A stretch of DNA of 64,000 nucleotides from Aldrovandia affinis (Eukaryota > Chordata > Actinopteri > Notacanthiformes > Halosauridae): NCBI GenBank assembly GCA_029706075.1, contig JAINUG010000070.1:2961500-3025499 (forward strand), read 5' to 3'. Each line of letters begins with the position of its first letter. Positions within the stretch are counted from its first letter, which is position 1. The notes under the pieces are model-generated. The model did no database searches and was not told where the DNA came from. It was given only the letters and a program-made list of their open reading frames with translations. Positions 1 through 15,200 of this stretch are shown piece after piece. A program made the position numbers and the translations under genes.

Positions 1-57
1 TGCATAGCTTGTTAAACATTGAAGGAGAATTTACCACTATGGGAAGGGGGCACTCAC

Positions 58-229
58 GTGGATGGCCTGTGTGGTCTCAAAGTCCTCCAGCTGCCGCAAG
101 AAGCCCATGTTAGGCCCGGCACAGGGGCGGGCCACCCGCACTGCGCTCAGGGCATCCTGCCAGCCCAGCCCTGTCACTGTCATCAGGTAGGCCACCACCA
201 GGGTTACACTGCGGGACACGCCCGCCAGG
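58..229 (-). CDS. dusp22: dusp22 coding exon 6 (P-loop)
   Basis: 172 nt starting with the last base of Cys88, then LAGVSRSVTLVVAYLMTVTG and on to DFETTQAIH, residues 88-145. It holds the phosphate-binding loop with Arg94. Acceptor follows a (CT)n tract; donor gtgagtg at 57-51. A further exon should lie left of position 1. Confidence 0.94.
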
Positions 230-3200
230 CTGAGAGAGAGAGAGAGAAAGCAAGAACAAAGAGAAATGCATAGTTAAGATGCAAACACAAGAAAGAGAGA
301 GGGGGAGGTTACAACAAATAACACTCCTTGAGGGAGAAAAAGAGATTGAGAGAGATAGAAAGGAATAATAAGGTGCCAACATCACAAATAGAGTAAAATA
401 CCATTCACAGAAAGAAGAGAGAAAGGGAGGGAGAGTTGGGCAGTTAAGAGACAGAGAGCGGTCCTACTCTCGTAGATTAATCTTATGTTTTCCATGCCAT
501 CTGTTCTGATAACATTACTACAGGCCAGCTGGTTTTAAGGTTTCTGATTTTGTATAACAATCTTCTATATGTCTCAATAACATTACTACATAGCTGAAGG
601 CAGCTGGTTTTAATGCTTCTGGTAATGTCAAAGTATCTTCTTCTCCTGTTCCAGAGAGTCCGCTCAGGGCAGGTGGCATGCTACGCTTTCAAAGGCGGTG
701 TTTTGGGAAGTTAAAGAAAAGGTCTCCTTTATCACCTACTTATTTGTGCTCTCACAGAGCCACGCTTGGGTTCATTGTGGCAGTGACGTCGCTGGTCTAA
801 ATACAACTGCTTTTATTTTTGCAGCCTTCGGGGGAAGGTGGTGGGGACTATAGTCAGGCTGGTTAACTGACTCAGCTCGCATCTCAAAGGCTTCAAAGCC
901 AGCGGCACCATGCGGAACAAGCTTATGGAAACCCCCTTTCTCTATAACGTCCACACTGCACAACATGCCCTATTCCTCAGTTGTCCATCACACATCTCCA
1001 TGTAGAAAGGGGTGCTGGGACGGCACTCACCAGTGGACCAGGCAACCCTCCCCTTTCAGGCGAGACTCGTGCATGAACGAGATGCTCTCTTTGAAATACT
1101 GGGTCCTGTGCACACAAGGGAATAACACCGAAGGTTATGAATTTCAATAATTTCCTTTTGGAGTGTAGGCTAGGTTCTGAAAAATAATAACAGTACTTGG
1201 AGTGTTTTTGTTTACAACTTGATTAAAAAGAATGTTCAATTCAACAGTTCTGTTAGCACCGTTAGCCTTGTCTGTTTGACTCTCAAAACACAATAGCCTA
1301 CTTATTTATGTGTTTCTGTCACAGACATTAATCTACATACATTAGAAAGGACTGTGCAAAGAGAAGGGTTGTCTCTACATTTACATCCACAACAATGTGA
1401 TGTTGCCAATTTACGCTGATCAAGTGTTAGCTGTAATTATATTTCTACTACATTCGAGTGCATGTGTAGGGAAAACAATGACTTGCAAAATAACCTACTC
1501 AATTCACAATTATGGACCTATAGAATGTTAACAGGAGACTAACATTTGATCATGGACTAGTTCATTATAACGGGCAGTTTTATTAGTAGCTAGTAGAATT
1601 ATGTTTAACAGCCAAGTTATTATCAAAACAAATTGAACTAGCTAGTCAAGACAAGTCCATTTCCATCTGTAATGTTAGCAAGGAATTTAAAATGACACTT
1701 TTGTTTTCTTATTTTAAAAGTGCATTATTTTGTAATATATGTACATTGATAGCTTGCGAACAGACAAGTCATGTATAAGTTAAAAATATGTAAAAATATT
1801 TTTTGAAGAGCCAGATATTTTTTTCCCATTCTGGAATGAATATTTATTTCTGTAATTGTGTTAGTTTTTCACTCACGTCCCAGTGATTTCAGCTAGTTAG
1901 ATCAGATACGTGCTTATTTATATAGCACTGCTGCTTTAATTAACCAGTCATTCCACAGGACATTAACATAATAAAAAATATATACTTCTACTGACAATCG
2001 ATACAGCCATACTTATTTTGACTTTGTACAATCAGTTCAGTGAGTGTAGTCTGCAAAAGCGATAAGCATTTCCTTCCCAGGCAAGCATTATAAGGTTACA
2101 TGTTTGCTGCAGTTCCCACTGATGTGGTTGAACTTCCAGCAAGCGCAAAGAACTGGTCCCAGAACTGCCTTGTCTGGCGAATAAAGAATTGGAAAACATA
2201 TATTTCAGTGCTTCAAAAATTGTAATGAGCACCAGGGTTTCCTTCTTATGTTTACATTTACATTTACATTTTAGGCATTCAGCAGATGCTCTTATCCAGA
2301 GCGACTTACACAGTTTACATTTCTTTACATACAACCCATTTATACAGCTGGATATTTTACTGAAGCAATTCAGGTTAAGTACCTTGCTCAAGGGTAATAA
2401 TGAACTTGACGTTGATTAGGCCTAATTGTGTATGGTAGGCCTACGTCTGGGTTTACACTACGTTCAAGGTTCGCATCGCTGAGGTTCTACTGTACTAAAA
2501 TGCTACTACTACTAAATCATTGTCATAATAAACTGTACAAGGGCATGCTGGTCTACAAAAAGTAAATAAATCTGTAAATACCTGCCGTAAAAAGTCATTA
2601 TACACAGTTATCGAATTAGAAAACACATTTTAGCCATTTGTGAAACACAAGGGAGTGTTTGACAACTAAACTTTGGGGGTGGCCAGTTTGGCACACAAGT
2701 GTAAACTAAGTGCATGGCCATTAAGGAGAGGGTTTGCTAAGTTTGTTTGGGGTCATTTTGACAGCGACGTCACAGCAATTTTATGATCTTCCAAAAAAAC
2801 GTCCATGTTTTAGGGTCCTAACATAAGACATTTCTCACAGCTTCCCTGGGAGCTATACCTGTTGTAGTGTGAGAACTTTGATAGATTTTCTGCCAATGAG
2901 GTTCTGTCACAGCTCTTTGACAGTGAAAATGATTTACAGGAGAATGTGTCTAAGACAGAGGATAATGTTGAGGAGGACCCTGATTATGAGGCATCCTCCT
3001 CTGTGGTCTCTCGACCATCAAGAGTCTGTTGTCTCTCAGCCACCAGGAGTAGACACGGTCACTTCCAAAAATTTAAAGTTTTTACGGTCCCTCTCCCCAA
3101 GACAGGGTAGACTGCTAATGTCATCAAAATGGTTCCAGGCCCCACCAGATACACTGTCAGCTATGTCCAAGACAAAATCTGTATTTTAACTCTTCATATC

Positions 3201-6200
3201 AACATCAATGTAAAAGGATATTCTTGAGGTGACAAACTTACAAGGGAGGCAGGTGTATGGGATATGACCCACTTGCAAGCCTACATTGGGTTGCTTATTT
3301 TAGCAGGAGTGTATAAGTAAGGCGAAGCAAAAGCAACCCTTTGGAATGCTGACACTGGTAGGGCAATATTTCCAGCCACAATGTCTCTGGAGACATTCAA
3401 TTTTCTCCCACGTCACACACTTTGATGACAGAGAAACAAGGCAGGGTCGGGACAAGACAGGAACGTGACAAACTTGCAGCTATATGGGATGTATGGGACA
3501 AATGGGAGAAGACAGTGTCTTCCAAGAGAATCAACAGCTGCATCTGTTGTAAAGGAGATTCAAAAGGAGATACACACCCAAACTCCTCCAGTGGTTCCAA
3601 CAACAGCCAGAAAACATGGCAGGTGCTAGGTCTGTCCCAACAGAAATGATTCTAAGACCAGCACCACATGTGTGAAATGCAATAAATACATCTGCAAGGA
3701 GCACAGACACTCTGCACATCATGCCCACAGTAGTGCATACACAAGCTAGACTGTATTCAACAAGTGTTTCTTTCCAAATGTTATAAAAAACTACAAATTA
3801 TAAATATATAATTGGCAATATATGGCAATACAAAGCTATTCAAACACCAACAAAAATATATATTTTCCATTTTAGGTCAATCAATGAGATTGTATGGTGA
3901 TTTGCATATTTTTCTATAGTCACGTAATATGAATACTTGATGTATAGGGGGAGGGTGGGGGGAGTCATGTTTCATTTACAGGGCTATTAAGGTGGTCAGC
4001 AGAGAGACACAAGGTAGCTGAGACATAAACCTGGGTAACACTTTCAATTACAATAATTTTCTGCAGGTTTATATTGCTGGGGTCAATTTGGCCCCAAACA
4101 TAAAAGACGTTAGTTAATTTTAACATAATACGAGGGTAAAATAGCCAGCCTCTTCCTTTTATCCAGTGTACAGTAAGCTATGCACAGAGAACTGGCTCTG
4201 AAATGTGTGTGAGAGCAGTCCCCCTGTATGAAAGCCTTTCCTGGATTGACATTGAGGGATGCATTTAGTGTTAGTGAGCTACCTCCTGCGTCTATGTCCA
4301 TGATGACCTGAATTGACCCATAATTAGGCCAGACAAGGAGGCAGCTAGTGTTATCAGGGTGAGGAAGTCCTGGCTGTGTGCTATACATGTGCTATGCTGT
4401 TCTGTGCTGTCTGGTTAAGAGATCTAGGCTCTCAGAGAAAGTCCTGGCTGTGTGCGTTTCTGTGCTGGTCTGTACTGTGATGGTATCTGCCTGTTCTGTG
4501 CTCTTCTGTTCAAACTGTTCTCTGCAGGGAGGTTCTGTGCTGTGATATGCTTTGCTGTGCTAAACCGTTCCCTGCAGTGCCTTGTCGAGTTACACGCTGT
4601 GCTGTTCTAGTCTGAGTTATGCTGTGCAAACTCTTCTCTGCAGTGCTGTGTTATCTGGTTTAAAGACACAGGCCTGGGTTCCCAGTCTGCAGACTGACAG
4701 GCTGTAAAAATAGCAGCGGGGAGAAGATGAGGGCAAGATGCAGCACAGAACCGAGAGCTTCCTTCCTGAACAGTGTGGGGGGGCTAACCACTCAACAGGA
4801 AGCCTGTATGTGTCTGTGTGTGTATGCGTGTGTCTGTGTATGTGTGTCTGTGTATGTCTCTGTTTTTGTGTAAGAGCAAGAGAGTGAGACAGAGGGAATA
4901 CAAATGCTCATATATATGTGCAGTGTATATATATAACAGTGTTTTTGTATGTGTTTCTGTTTTTGGTGTGTCTCAAACATGGGTCAAATATGTTTTTGTG
5001 TGTAGGTATTTGAAATAACATATTTTACTGTATTTGAAGGACAGTATGCTCCCACATAACCGACGCCCACTTATACGATTTGCCGGATCATCCGCAGGCC
5101 TCATTGAGATGGCAGTGTCTAATTGGAGATTGACAGCCAGACGAAATACCGACTTTTATGCTAGTGCTGCACATTCACTGGTTTGCTACATACATTTGTC
5201 ATTGAGACACTCCTCACTGTGTAACCAGGGAAACTACATCAAAGCAGAGTAAAACATCATTTAGACAAAACCATTTATTTAACCATTATTTAACCTGCAG
5301 AGCTCTTGAGGTTGCTCTTGAGACGTACACTGAAAATGCGGTCAGCGAAAAGAAAGTGAGTTTTCTATTGTGCTCTCCATTGAGAAAAACAAATATAAAT
5401 AATTTATCTTTTGGATTACGGTGTAATGCCAGAAAAGATATCTCAGGACTTGGGGATAGGGAAAGTAATAGGCATAGGGAAACACACATTAAGTACTTGG
5501 CAGATGACATAAAAAAACATTTCTTCAAACACCAATAGTTTCCATGCCTGTAAACAGCGAACGTTTTTGTGAGGGGCAGAAAGTCAAACAAGCCCTGTTT
5601 GCAAGGTTTATTCAAGCATGTGACCAGCGTATTCCAATCTCTAGACCCATTTAACGGAGACAGATAAGATCTCCAATACACTGTTGATTGGAAATGCGGA
5701 CCTTAAAGGGTCAAATGGGCTGACTAAGCAGATTTAAAAGCTGCCGTGGCCTCAAATTGCAAGGAGTTCTGCAAGGTTAGAGATGTTCTGCTGAGTTTAT
5801 TGTCCATGAAATGTATTTTTGAGCAGTGGAGGATCCTGGCATAGGCGACACAGGCAGTCGCCTAGGGCGGCACACCGGGACGGGGCGCACGCACACATAT
5901 ACAGACACAAACGCGCGCTCACTTCAGTCTCGCTCATCTGCGCTCAGCGCTGAGCTACAGTGCTATGCTAGCATCGGGCAGGCATGATGTGACTTTTCCG
6001 TCCACTGCTTCTACTGTCTGTCAGCCTATGAAGTCTCCTAGTCCTCACCTGCTAGGTGCCCAAAGTAGGGCAGGGGTGCAGGTCAATAGCGCCTCTCAAA
6101 CTCACACTGTATAGTACAAGTCAATCAATGAAATTACAAAATAACATTGCAACCAAATGCACCCCTGCTCTCAAAACACACACAAGCAAATGGAAATAAT

Positions 6201-9200
6201 ATCTCAATAGCTATTGATACAGCTGCAATTATGCCTGGTTTCAAATATAATTATAAATGAAAACGAGTCTGTACACCACCAAGGTGAAATAGTTTAGTCT
6301 CTTGACCATGCATTGATGGGCAATCATTTAGTCACACAAACAATTGTGTCACACACATTAAAGTATGTTGCCAAAATGCAAAGATCAAAGCCTTTGGGAT
6401 TTCAGTGTAGAAAAAAGAGAAAAGAAGAAGAGGAGAAACAGGCCAAAGATAAACGTATGTGTTATGTCATCTCACCATGAACATTGTTACATTTTGAAGT
6501 AGTCTAGTAAATAAAAGGTATTGCATCAATTAGCTAACATTACACTGGCTATAATAAACTTTCTCTAAAAAATGCCTTTCTTTACTACCATCATAAAAGT
6601 TTTCTGTTAATTTTTTGGGGTAATAATAGCACTACACTGCATCACTATGAGCTTACTACTGGCTAGTTAACATGCATATAGTCCAGCTAAACTAGCAGCA
6701 AAACAGCAGAAGCTATCTTAAGTCTGTGCATAATGACATAAGGTAATAAAAGGTGCAACTCCGCTATGTTCAATGTAGTTTTTTGTGTACACCTTCAATT
6801 TTTTAATTAGTGTGCAATATGTCTCAGTGTTCTTATTTATTGTCTTGGACAGTACCTCCTAATTTTTGTTCCTTTTAAAAGGAGCATGCTATATTTTTTA
6901 TCCACCTGTGGCAAATTCAATTGATTGTACATGCTTTAGCAAGGCACATACCTGTCTACAGTTCACAGTGCATGTCAGAGCAAAAACCAAGCCATGAAGT
7001 CCTAGGAACTCTCCATAGACCTCCAAAATAGAATTTTGTTGAGGCATAGATCTGGGGAAGGGTATAAAAGTTTGGAACCACCACGACTGGCTGTCCAGCC
7101 AACGTCAGTAACCGGGCAAGAAGGGCCTTGGTCAGGGAGCTGACCAAGAACCCAATGGCCACTCTAAGAGAGCTTCAGAGTTCCTCTGCAGTGATGGGAG
7201 AACCTGGCAGAAGACAATCATCTCTGCAGCAAGTACAATCAATTGAATTTGCCACAGGTAGACTACAATCACATTATAGAGACATCTCAAGGATGATCAA
7301 AGGGAACAGGGTGCATCTGAGCTAAATTTTGAGATTCTTAGCAAAGGGTCTGAATACTTTTGTAAATGTGCACTCATACTAATCGAAATTGCTATTCGCT
7401 CACAGTCAATCCTTGAGATCCTGATGTTTTTTTGAAGAGCAGCATGGCTAACATGGCTTCACAATGACTCTTATATGACTACAAAGACAGTCAGGTCCAT
7501 AAGTATTTGGACAGTGACACAATTTTCATCATTTTGGCTCTGTTCGCCAGTACAATGGATTTGAAATGAAACAATAAAGATGTGCTTTAAGTGTAGACTT
7601 TCAGCTTTAATTTAAGGGTTTTGTCAAAAATATTGTATGGACCGTGTAGGAATCACAATAATTTTTATACATAGCCCCCCCCAATTTAGGGGCTCAAAAG
7701 TAATTGGACAAACTAATAATCATAAATTAAATAGTCATTTTTAATACTTGGTTGCAAATCCTTAGCAATCATATGACTGCCTGAAGTCTGGAACCCATCA
7801 GACATCAGACCTCACCAAACGCTGGGTTTCTTCCCTAGTGATGCTCTGCCAGGCCTTTCCTGCCACTGTCTTCAGTTCCTGCTTGTTCTTGGGGCGTTTT
7901 GCCTTCAGTTTTGCCTTCAGCAAGTGAAATGCATGCTCAACTGGATTCAGGTCAGGTGATTGACTTGGCCATTGCAGAACATTCCACTTCTTTGCCTTAA
8001 AAAAGTATTGGGTTGCTTTCGCAGTATGCTTCGGGTCATTGTCCATCTACACCAGGGGTGCCCAAGTTCGGTCCTGGAGATCTACTGGGTGTGCAGGCTT
8101 TTGTTCCAGCCCTTCACTAACACACCTGATTCCACTAATCAACTGCTCGTCAAGGCAATGTATTTTCAAATCAGGTGTGTTAGTGAAGGGCTGGAACAAA
8201 AGCCTGCACACCCAGTAGATCTCCAGGACCGAACTTGGGCACCCCTGATCTACACTGTGAAGCGCCGTCCAATGAGTTTTGAAGCATTTGGCTGAATCTG
8301 AGCAGATAATATAGACCTATACACTTCATCCTGCTGCTTTTGTCAGCAGTCACATCATCAATAAATACAAGGGAACCAGTTCCATTGGCAGCCATGCATG
8401 CCCACGCCATAACACTACCTCCACCATGCTTCACAGATGAGGTGATATGCTTCAGATCATGAGCAGTTCCTTCCCTTCCCCATACTCTTCTCTTCCCATC
8501 ATTCTGGTACAAGTTGATCTTGGTTTCATCTGTCCATAGGATGTTGTTCCAGAACTGTACAGGCTTTTTTAGATGTTTTTTGGCAAATTCTAATCTGGTC
8601 TTCCTGTTTTTGAGGTTTACCACTGGTATGCATCTTGTGGTAAACCCTCTGTATCTACTCTGGTGAAGTCTTCTCTTGATTGTTGATTTTGACACAGATA
8701 CGCCTACCTCCTGGAGGGTGTTCTTGATCTGGCCAACTGTTGTGAAGGGATTTTTCTTCACCAGGGAAATAATGTTTCTGTCATCCACCACAGTTTTCCG
8801 TGGTCTTCAGGGCCTTTTGGTGTTCCTGAGCTCACCAGTGCGTTCTTTCTTTTTAAAAATGTACCAAATAGTTGATTTGGCCACACCTAATGTTTTTGCT
8901 ATCTCTCTGATGGTTTTGTTTTGTTTTTTCAGCCTAATGATGGCTTGTTTCACTGGCAGTGACAGCTCTTTGGACTTCATATTGAGAGTTAACAGCAACA
9001 GATTCCAAATGCAAATGCCACACTGAAATCAACTCTAGACCTTTTATCTGCTTACTTGTAAATGAAATAATGAGGAAATAACACACACCTGGCCATGGAA
9101 CAGCTGAACAGCCAATTATCCAATTACTTTTGGTCCCTTAAAAAGGGAGTGACTACATATAAAAAGTGCTATAATTCCTACACTGCTCACCTGATTTGGA

Positions 9201-12200
9201 TGTAAATACCCTCAAATTAAAGCTGAAAGTCTGCATTTTGAGCTCTTATTCATTATTTATACTGTGGTAGACAGCTAAAATAAGAATAACTTTGTCAATG
9301 TCCAAATATTTATGGACCTGACTGTATAAGCATAGATGCTAAAATGTAGCATTTGTAGTTGTTCAACTTAAAGGTGTGCGTAAACTAAAATATATATTTT
9401 CTGATATGTTCCTGAAATAAAAGGCTGGTATGCCGTTGGCTGAGGTCTTTGCAGGAGGTTGAGTGGACAGCCATGTACATGCATTACTATAGTGGAGAGG
9501 AGCCACTTACAGGTTTTGCGTGGGCAGGTCTGCAGCTGGAATACAAAGATAGGTTATCTCCTGTGGGCAGAAAGAGAGCTGACTGTTACACTCTTACACA
9601 CGTTACACATTGTTATTGGGTGTACACACTGTTACAGACAAACTCTACACTCAATTAAAAAACTCAATTAGTTTGTGAACCCTGCAGGGGGTGGTCATTA
9701 TTTTCATACATTATAGAAAAATAAACCTATAAAATCTTTATCTAAACCTCAGTTCTTAACGAAGATATCCAAAATAAAGGGCACAACACAAAGAAATATG
9801 ATATATTTTCATTGTTAATTTAACAAAAACTCAGATATCCTTGTGTGCAAATATATGTGAACCCCTTCAATGATTAACTTGTGGCACCTCCTTTAGCAGC
9901 GATGACTTGAAACAAACGTCTCCTATAGCCACTGACCAGACTCTGGCATCTTCTTTGAGGAATTCTCTCCCACTCTTCTTTACATAACACAGCTAACTCA
10001 GTGAGGTTTGAGGGCTGTCTGGCTCGATTGTATTTAAGTCAGGACTTTGACTTGGCTAATGCAAAACACAAAACTTTCTCCTGAGCCATTCTTTGGTAGA
10101 TTTGCTTGAATGTTTTGGATCATTGGATCATTGGGTCTTGTTGGAACATCAACTTTTGGCCAAGTTTTAGCTCTCAGACTGATGGCCTGATGTTCTGTTC
10201 AAGAATTCTCTGATATCCCTCAGAATTCACAGTTCCCTTAATGATGTTGAGTCGTCCAGGCCCAAAGGAAGAAAAGCAGTCCCAGATCATGACACTCCCA
10301 TGCTTGACCGTAGGGACAAGGTTATTTTGGTGGTGGGCAGTGTTGGGTTTTCGCCAGACATGGCATATTTGATTGTGACCAAAAAAGTTAGATTTTGGAC
10401 TTATCCGTCCAGAGAACAAACTTCCAGAAACCTTCTGGTTTGTCTAGGTGGTCTCTGGCAAATTTAAGATGGGCAGCTTGGTTCTTTTAAGACAGCAGAG
10501 GCTTCTTCCTGGCTACCTTTGCATGGCATTTCTATTCAACTTTCTTCTTTTTGTTGATGGATGCGCAATGACATCAGATGTAGCAAGGGAAGCTTGTAGA
10601 TCCCTAGATGTTATTCTTGGGTTGCTTTTTACTTGATTTATTATTTTTCGTGTGGCTCTTGGTGATATTTTAGAAGGACGCCCACTTCTATGGCAGAGCC
10701 ACTGTCGTGTTAAACACTCTCTATTTGTATATTATTTGTCTCACAGTGGACTGATGGAACCCAAGTCTTTTTGATATGATTTCACTCACTACTCTCTTCC
10801 TGAGGTCCTCTGAGATCTCTGAGATCCCGGCATGGTGTGTTTTGCATTCACCTGTATGGGTACCACTGACCAGGTTTCTTACTTGTATTTATGAGAGTGC
10901 CACCCAAACTCTTTCCTAAAGATCTGACCTTCTCCAGGAAAGAGGAGTGGTTGTGCTGCAGAGCTTGGTTGATGAAGTGCTGCAGAGATGGTTGTCCTTC
11001 TGCCAGGTTCTCCCATCATTGCAGAGGAACTTTGAAGTTATCTTAGAGTGGTCATTGGGTCCTTGGTCACCTCCCTGACCAGGGCCCTTCTTGCCCGGTT
11101 ACTGAGTTTGGCCGGACGGCCAGATCTAAGAGTCGTGGTGGTTCCAAAATTCTTCCATTTCACAATGATGGAGCCCACTGTGCTCCTGGAGACTTTCAAT
11201 GCTTTAGAAATGTTTTTATGCCCTTCCCCAGATTTATGCCTCAACACAATTCTATCTCAGAGGTCTATGGAGAGTTCCTAGGACTTAATGGCTTGGTTTT
11301 TGCTCTGACATGCACTGTGAACTGTGGAACCTTATATAGACAGGTGTGTGCCTTTCTGAAGCATGTACAATCAATTTATTTTGCCCCAGGTGGACTATAA
11401 TCAAGTTGTAGAGACATCTCAAGAATGATCTAAGGGAACAGGATGCATCTGAGCTCAATTTAGAGTGTCAAGGGTCTGAATACTTATGTACATGTGATAT
11501 TTCAGTTTTTGCTTTTGTCATTATGGGGTATTACGTGTAGATTGATGAGGAAAGAAATTAATTTAATCCATTTTAGAAAAATGTGGAAAAAGTGAAGGGG
11601 TCTGAATACTTTCCGAATGCAAGAACTGGAAGTAATAAAACGTTTTGCTGGAGAACCTGAATGGAAGGTTAAACCCTCTATGCACTGAGATTGGGCCTTT
11701 GTAACAAGGCCTCAGCGCTGCCCCCTACATACAGGTAACTGCAGAAATAAAAGGCAACACCTGAGTAAATGAGGCATCCTTTAAACGGGCGCAGTACCGT
11801 GAGTTTCTGTTCGGAGGGTGGTGCCATGGCTGGTCCCGCTGGATAGACCTGGCCCTCCCCTTTCCAACAAAAGAATACCGATTTCATATTTTCTCGTGCG
11901 CTCGGTACCAACAGAATTACTGTTTCCTGTGGGTACCTGCCATACTAATACTTAAACCCACCCCAACCCAATCTAACTATCCCCCCCTCCACAAGCCCAC
12001 CACCTGCAGCTACGGGACCAGTCAGAACTCTGGTCCCGGTAGTGGCAGAAACGGCAAACCACCTCCTCCAAGACGGAGCTTGTTCAGCGCCAACCGGGAT
12101 ACAGCCATACAGCACAAAAACAAATGGGGCCTGCAGCTGTGGATCCCTGGTCGTGGTCAGCTGATGCTGCCACAGCCGAGACTCGATGCAGACATTGCCG

Positions 12201-15200
12201 TCCCCCAGCGGTACTCCCGGCCAGAGCCGGACTGGCGCACCCGGGGAATCGAACCCCGGCCGCTGTGGACAACCTGCACTCCAGGGGGACCTACTAGCAG
12301 GTCATTTTATCCTTTGGTTATTTCACAATGTACAGCGAGGAACCCCTCGCCCCGACAGTAAATGAGCAAAATATGTCAACATTACAGATGGAATGGAACC
12401 TATGGCATCATTACATGGGGGAAAAAACATCTGAAAGAACTTTACCTCGGAAGCACGATATATGCAGTACATGTTGGATTCTTTTGGTTGGTTTTGGCAA
12501 GCCTTTTTGAAAGAATTGTGAGGCCAACATCATCAGCAGTTCACATTAACACCTGTCTGTACTGGAGCCTAAATATCATTGTATGACTAAAAAAATCCAA
12601 CGAAAGGTGTTTTAGCTGGTCACACCAAACAGACCTCAAAATGAAATCTTAGTCTGTCCCATTTATGCATTGGCCCATCCTAGGTGCTCAGTTTAAAAAA
12701 GAAAGAAAGAACAAAATGAACCTCCCTTTTCGTGTGATTGCTCATTTTGTATCAGGTTTCTGGTGGTAATAGCAGCCCTTAGAGGAAGGATGTCCATTTG
12801 GCTGTTACAGTCTGGAGGGAGGAGATAAAGTGAGGTGAGCTTGTGAGCAGAGTGTGCACTCAACCCCGCACTAACAGACGAGTGCAGTAATTCACAGGAG
12901 ACCTGTCGAGAAACCACACATTCGGCAGACTGCACACCGGCTCTCGGCCAGCCATGTCATCTGCGTGCGCTCCACACTTCAGTGATCCCTCCGTTTCTGA
13001 GTCGAGTTCTCTCAGCAAAAGCGGCACGGACCCTGCCGTGAATGCAAACAGATTCAATGCAGCAGAGGTGGCTGGACTGTAATTTGCTGTGCTTGCAATC
13101 CCATGGGTAATTACAGGTAACAACCAACATAAAATAAACATTGCCAAAAAGGTTCAATGAGCACTGGCATAGATTCTACAGGTGCTTGGAACTTGAAGGC
13201 ATGCAATACCATTCTTCTACAAGAAACTCCATTATTTGGTGTTTTGTCAATGGAGGTGGAAAACACTGTCTCAGGCAGCACTCCAGAATCTCCCATAAGT
13301 GTTCAATTGGGTTGAGATCTGGTTACTTAGACGGCCATGGCATATGATTTACACTGTTTTCATGCTCATGTTCTCAAACCATTCAGTGACCACTCGTGCT
13401 CTGTGGATGGGGGCATTGTCATCCTGGAAGAGACCACTCCCAGTAGGATAGAAATGCTTCACCACAGAATGAAGGTGATCACTCAATGCTTTTGTGTTTA
13501 TTGGCAGTTACCTTGCCCACTAAGGGGTAAAGTGGACTTTAACCATGCCAGGACAATGCACCCCACACCATAATAGAGCCATCAGAGCCCTTCATTTACT
13601 CAAGTGTTTCCTTTATTTTGGCAGTTACCTGTACTTCAAAGGACAGCACCTGGTATACATTGACCAAAAGAACTATCGATAGTGATCATATTCCACGTCA
13701 AGCCTGTGTGAATAATTCAGTCTCATTTAACCATTTACTTGCTGGTTTTGCAAAAAGATAGAAAACCAAAATCAACCAATCACATCCTTTCCCATTTTAG
13801 AGCTTCCACACTGCTACAAAGCATGATCATGATAAAAACCAGGAACTAGACCAACCCCTGGTCAGACCATGACCTGAGTCTAACCGTGACCGTGTTTTGG
13901 ACTGTAGAGGGCAGACGCCATCCTGAATACCCTCTGTAAAAACTGCACACTGCTGCAGACTGGCTGTTCAGTGCTCTAATACTGATTCTGTTTGCCAGAA
14001 TTATAAAGGAGAAAGTGTGACATTTGGTCAGTGACAGTGAAGGGACCAGCTGGGCTGGTGACTCACAGTCTGCGGTAGCAGCCCATTGCTCGAGCAGCAG
14101 TATGATCAGCCCAGTTGCCTGACAAACAGATCCCCTCAGGTAACATCTGGGAACACAGGTAACACATTGGCAAACACTGCAGAATCCAAGCCAGACCACT
14201 GTATTCACTGTTAATGAAGAGGGCTTGTAACTCAGAGACTGCAGATTCAATTCTGAAGAGCGCCACTGGTGTTGTACCCTTGAACAAGGTACTTGCTTAG
14301 GTAAATGGTCAAATCTTTATGTGTATTCATAAATTGCAACATATCCCCAGAACTTACAAACTACATCCTCCTATAGTTAAGAAGTGGAGAGGGTGGTAAT
14401 AATCATAATAATTACAATAATAAAAACTTTACTTGTATAGCACCTTGTATGCATGCCAAAGTGCTTCACAGACACAAGAGTAAAATACAGAATAAACAAA
14501 TAATGGATCTAACAAAAGACAAAAATAATAAAAAGTACATTTTAAAAAAGTTTTTAAGTACAAGAATAAAAAGTAGACATATATGGCTATCTCCCGCATT
14601 CATACCTTCCTGGTAGGAATACAGGAGCTAGCCATCTGGTTGGTATACAAAATCTGTGGCGCAAAGCCCCACCCACAGGGGCATGGTCTCCATAGCCAGG
14701 CAGGCGGGTCTCTCATACCTGTAGCAGTGGGGCGGCGCTGTCGTGGATGGACAGGATGTGTGTGATGTTGTGTCTCGCTAGCTGCTCTCTGTCTCGTGCA
14801 TCTGAGGTCAAAGTAACAATAATACAATACGGCCATTTGTTCAGACTGTTCCAAAAATGAATACCACAAACTTGTTGATTTTATATATTTAATAGCTGTA
14901 AATATGCTGTTATTGCAAGTCATCTGTAATCAGACCATGGAGAAGAGTCCAAATTGTGATCTTAATCAGAAAGTGATGTCTGTGAAATATATACATTTTG
15001 CCCGTAGAAATAATAATAAAATAAATTATTGTTAAAATTAGTATGATACTTTATAGTTATAGTATAAGTTGAAAGATCCTGTTCATTTGATCAAACATTC
15101 TTATGTTATCAACCCTACCCTTCCTAATGTCTAATCATACAAAACAGTACCTGGCGAAGTGTAGAAATATGAGAATGAACGTACCTTTAAAATTCCCCAG

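Noticed and set aside
5286..5681. 131-residue minus-strand frame
   Set aside because: No motif, no flanking splice or promoter support, composition like the surrounding AT-rich intron.
8180..8791. 203-residue minus-strand frame as one protein
   Set aside because: Its last third runs through the inserted hAT hairpin; only the part above 8250 is Tc1 transposase.
12240..12275. Possible tRNA gene from the ggttcgattccccg B box
   Set aside because: The tRNA-like head is part of a repeated SINE family and does not fold as a full tRNA here.
13846..14250. 134-residue minus-strand frame in the dusp22 intron
   Set aside because: No recognisable domain; partly overlaps a SINE fragment.
14600..14923. 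107-residue minus-strand frame overlapping dusp22 exon 3
   Set aside because: It reads the exon in a different frame; the DUSP22 frame is the supported one.
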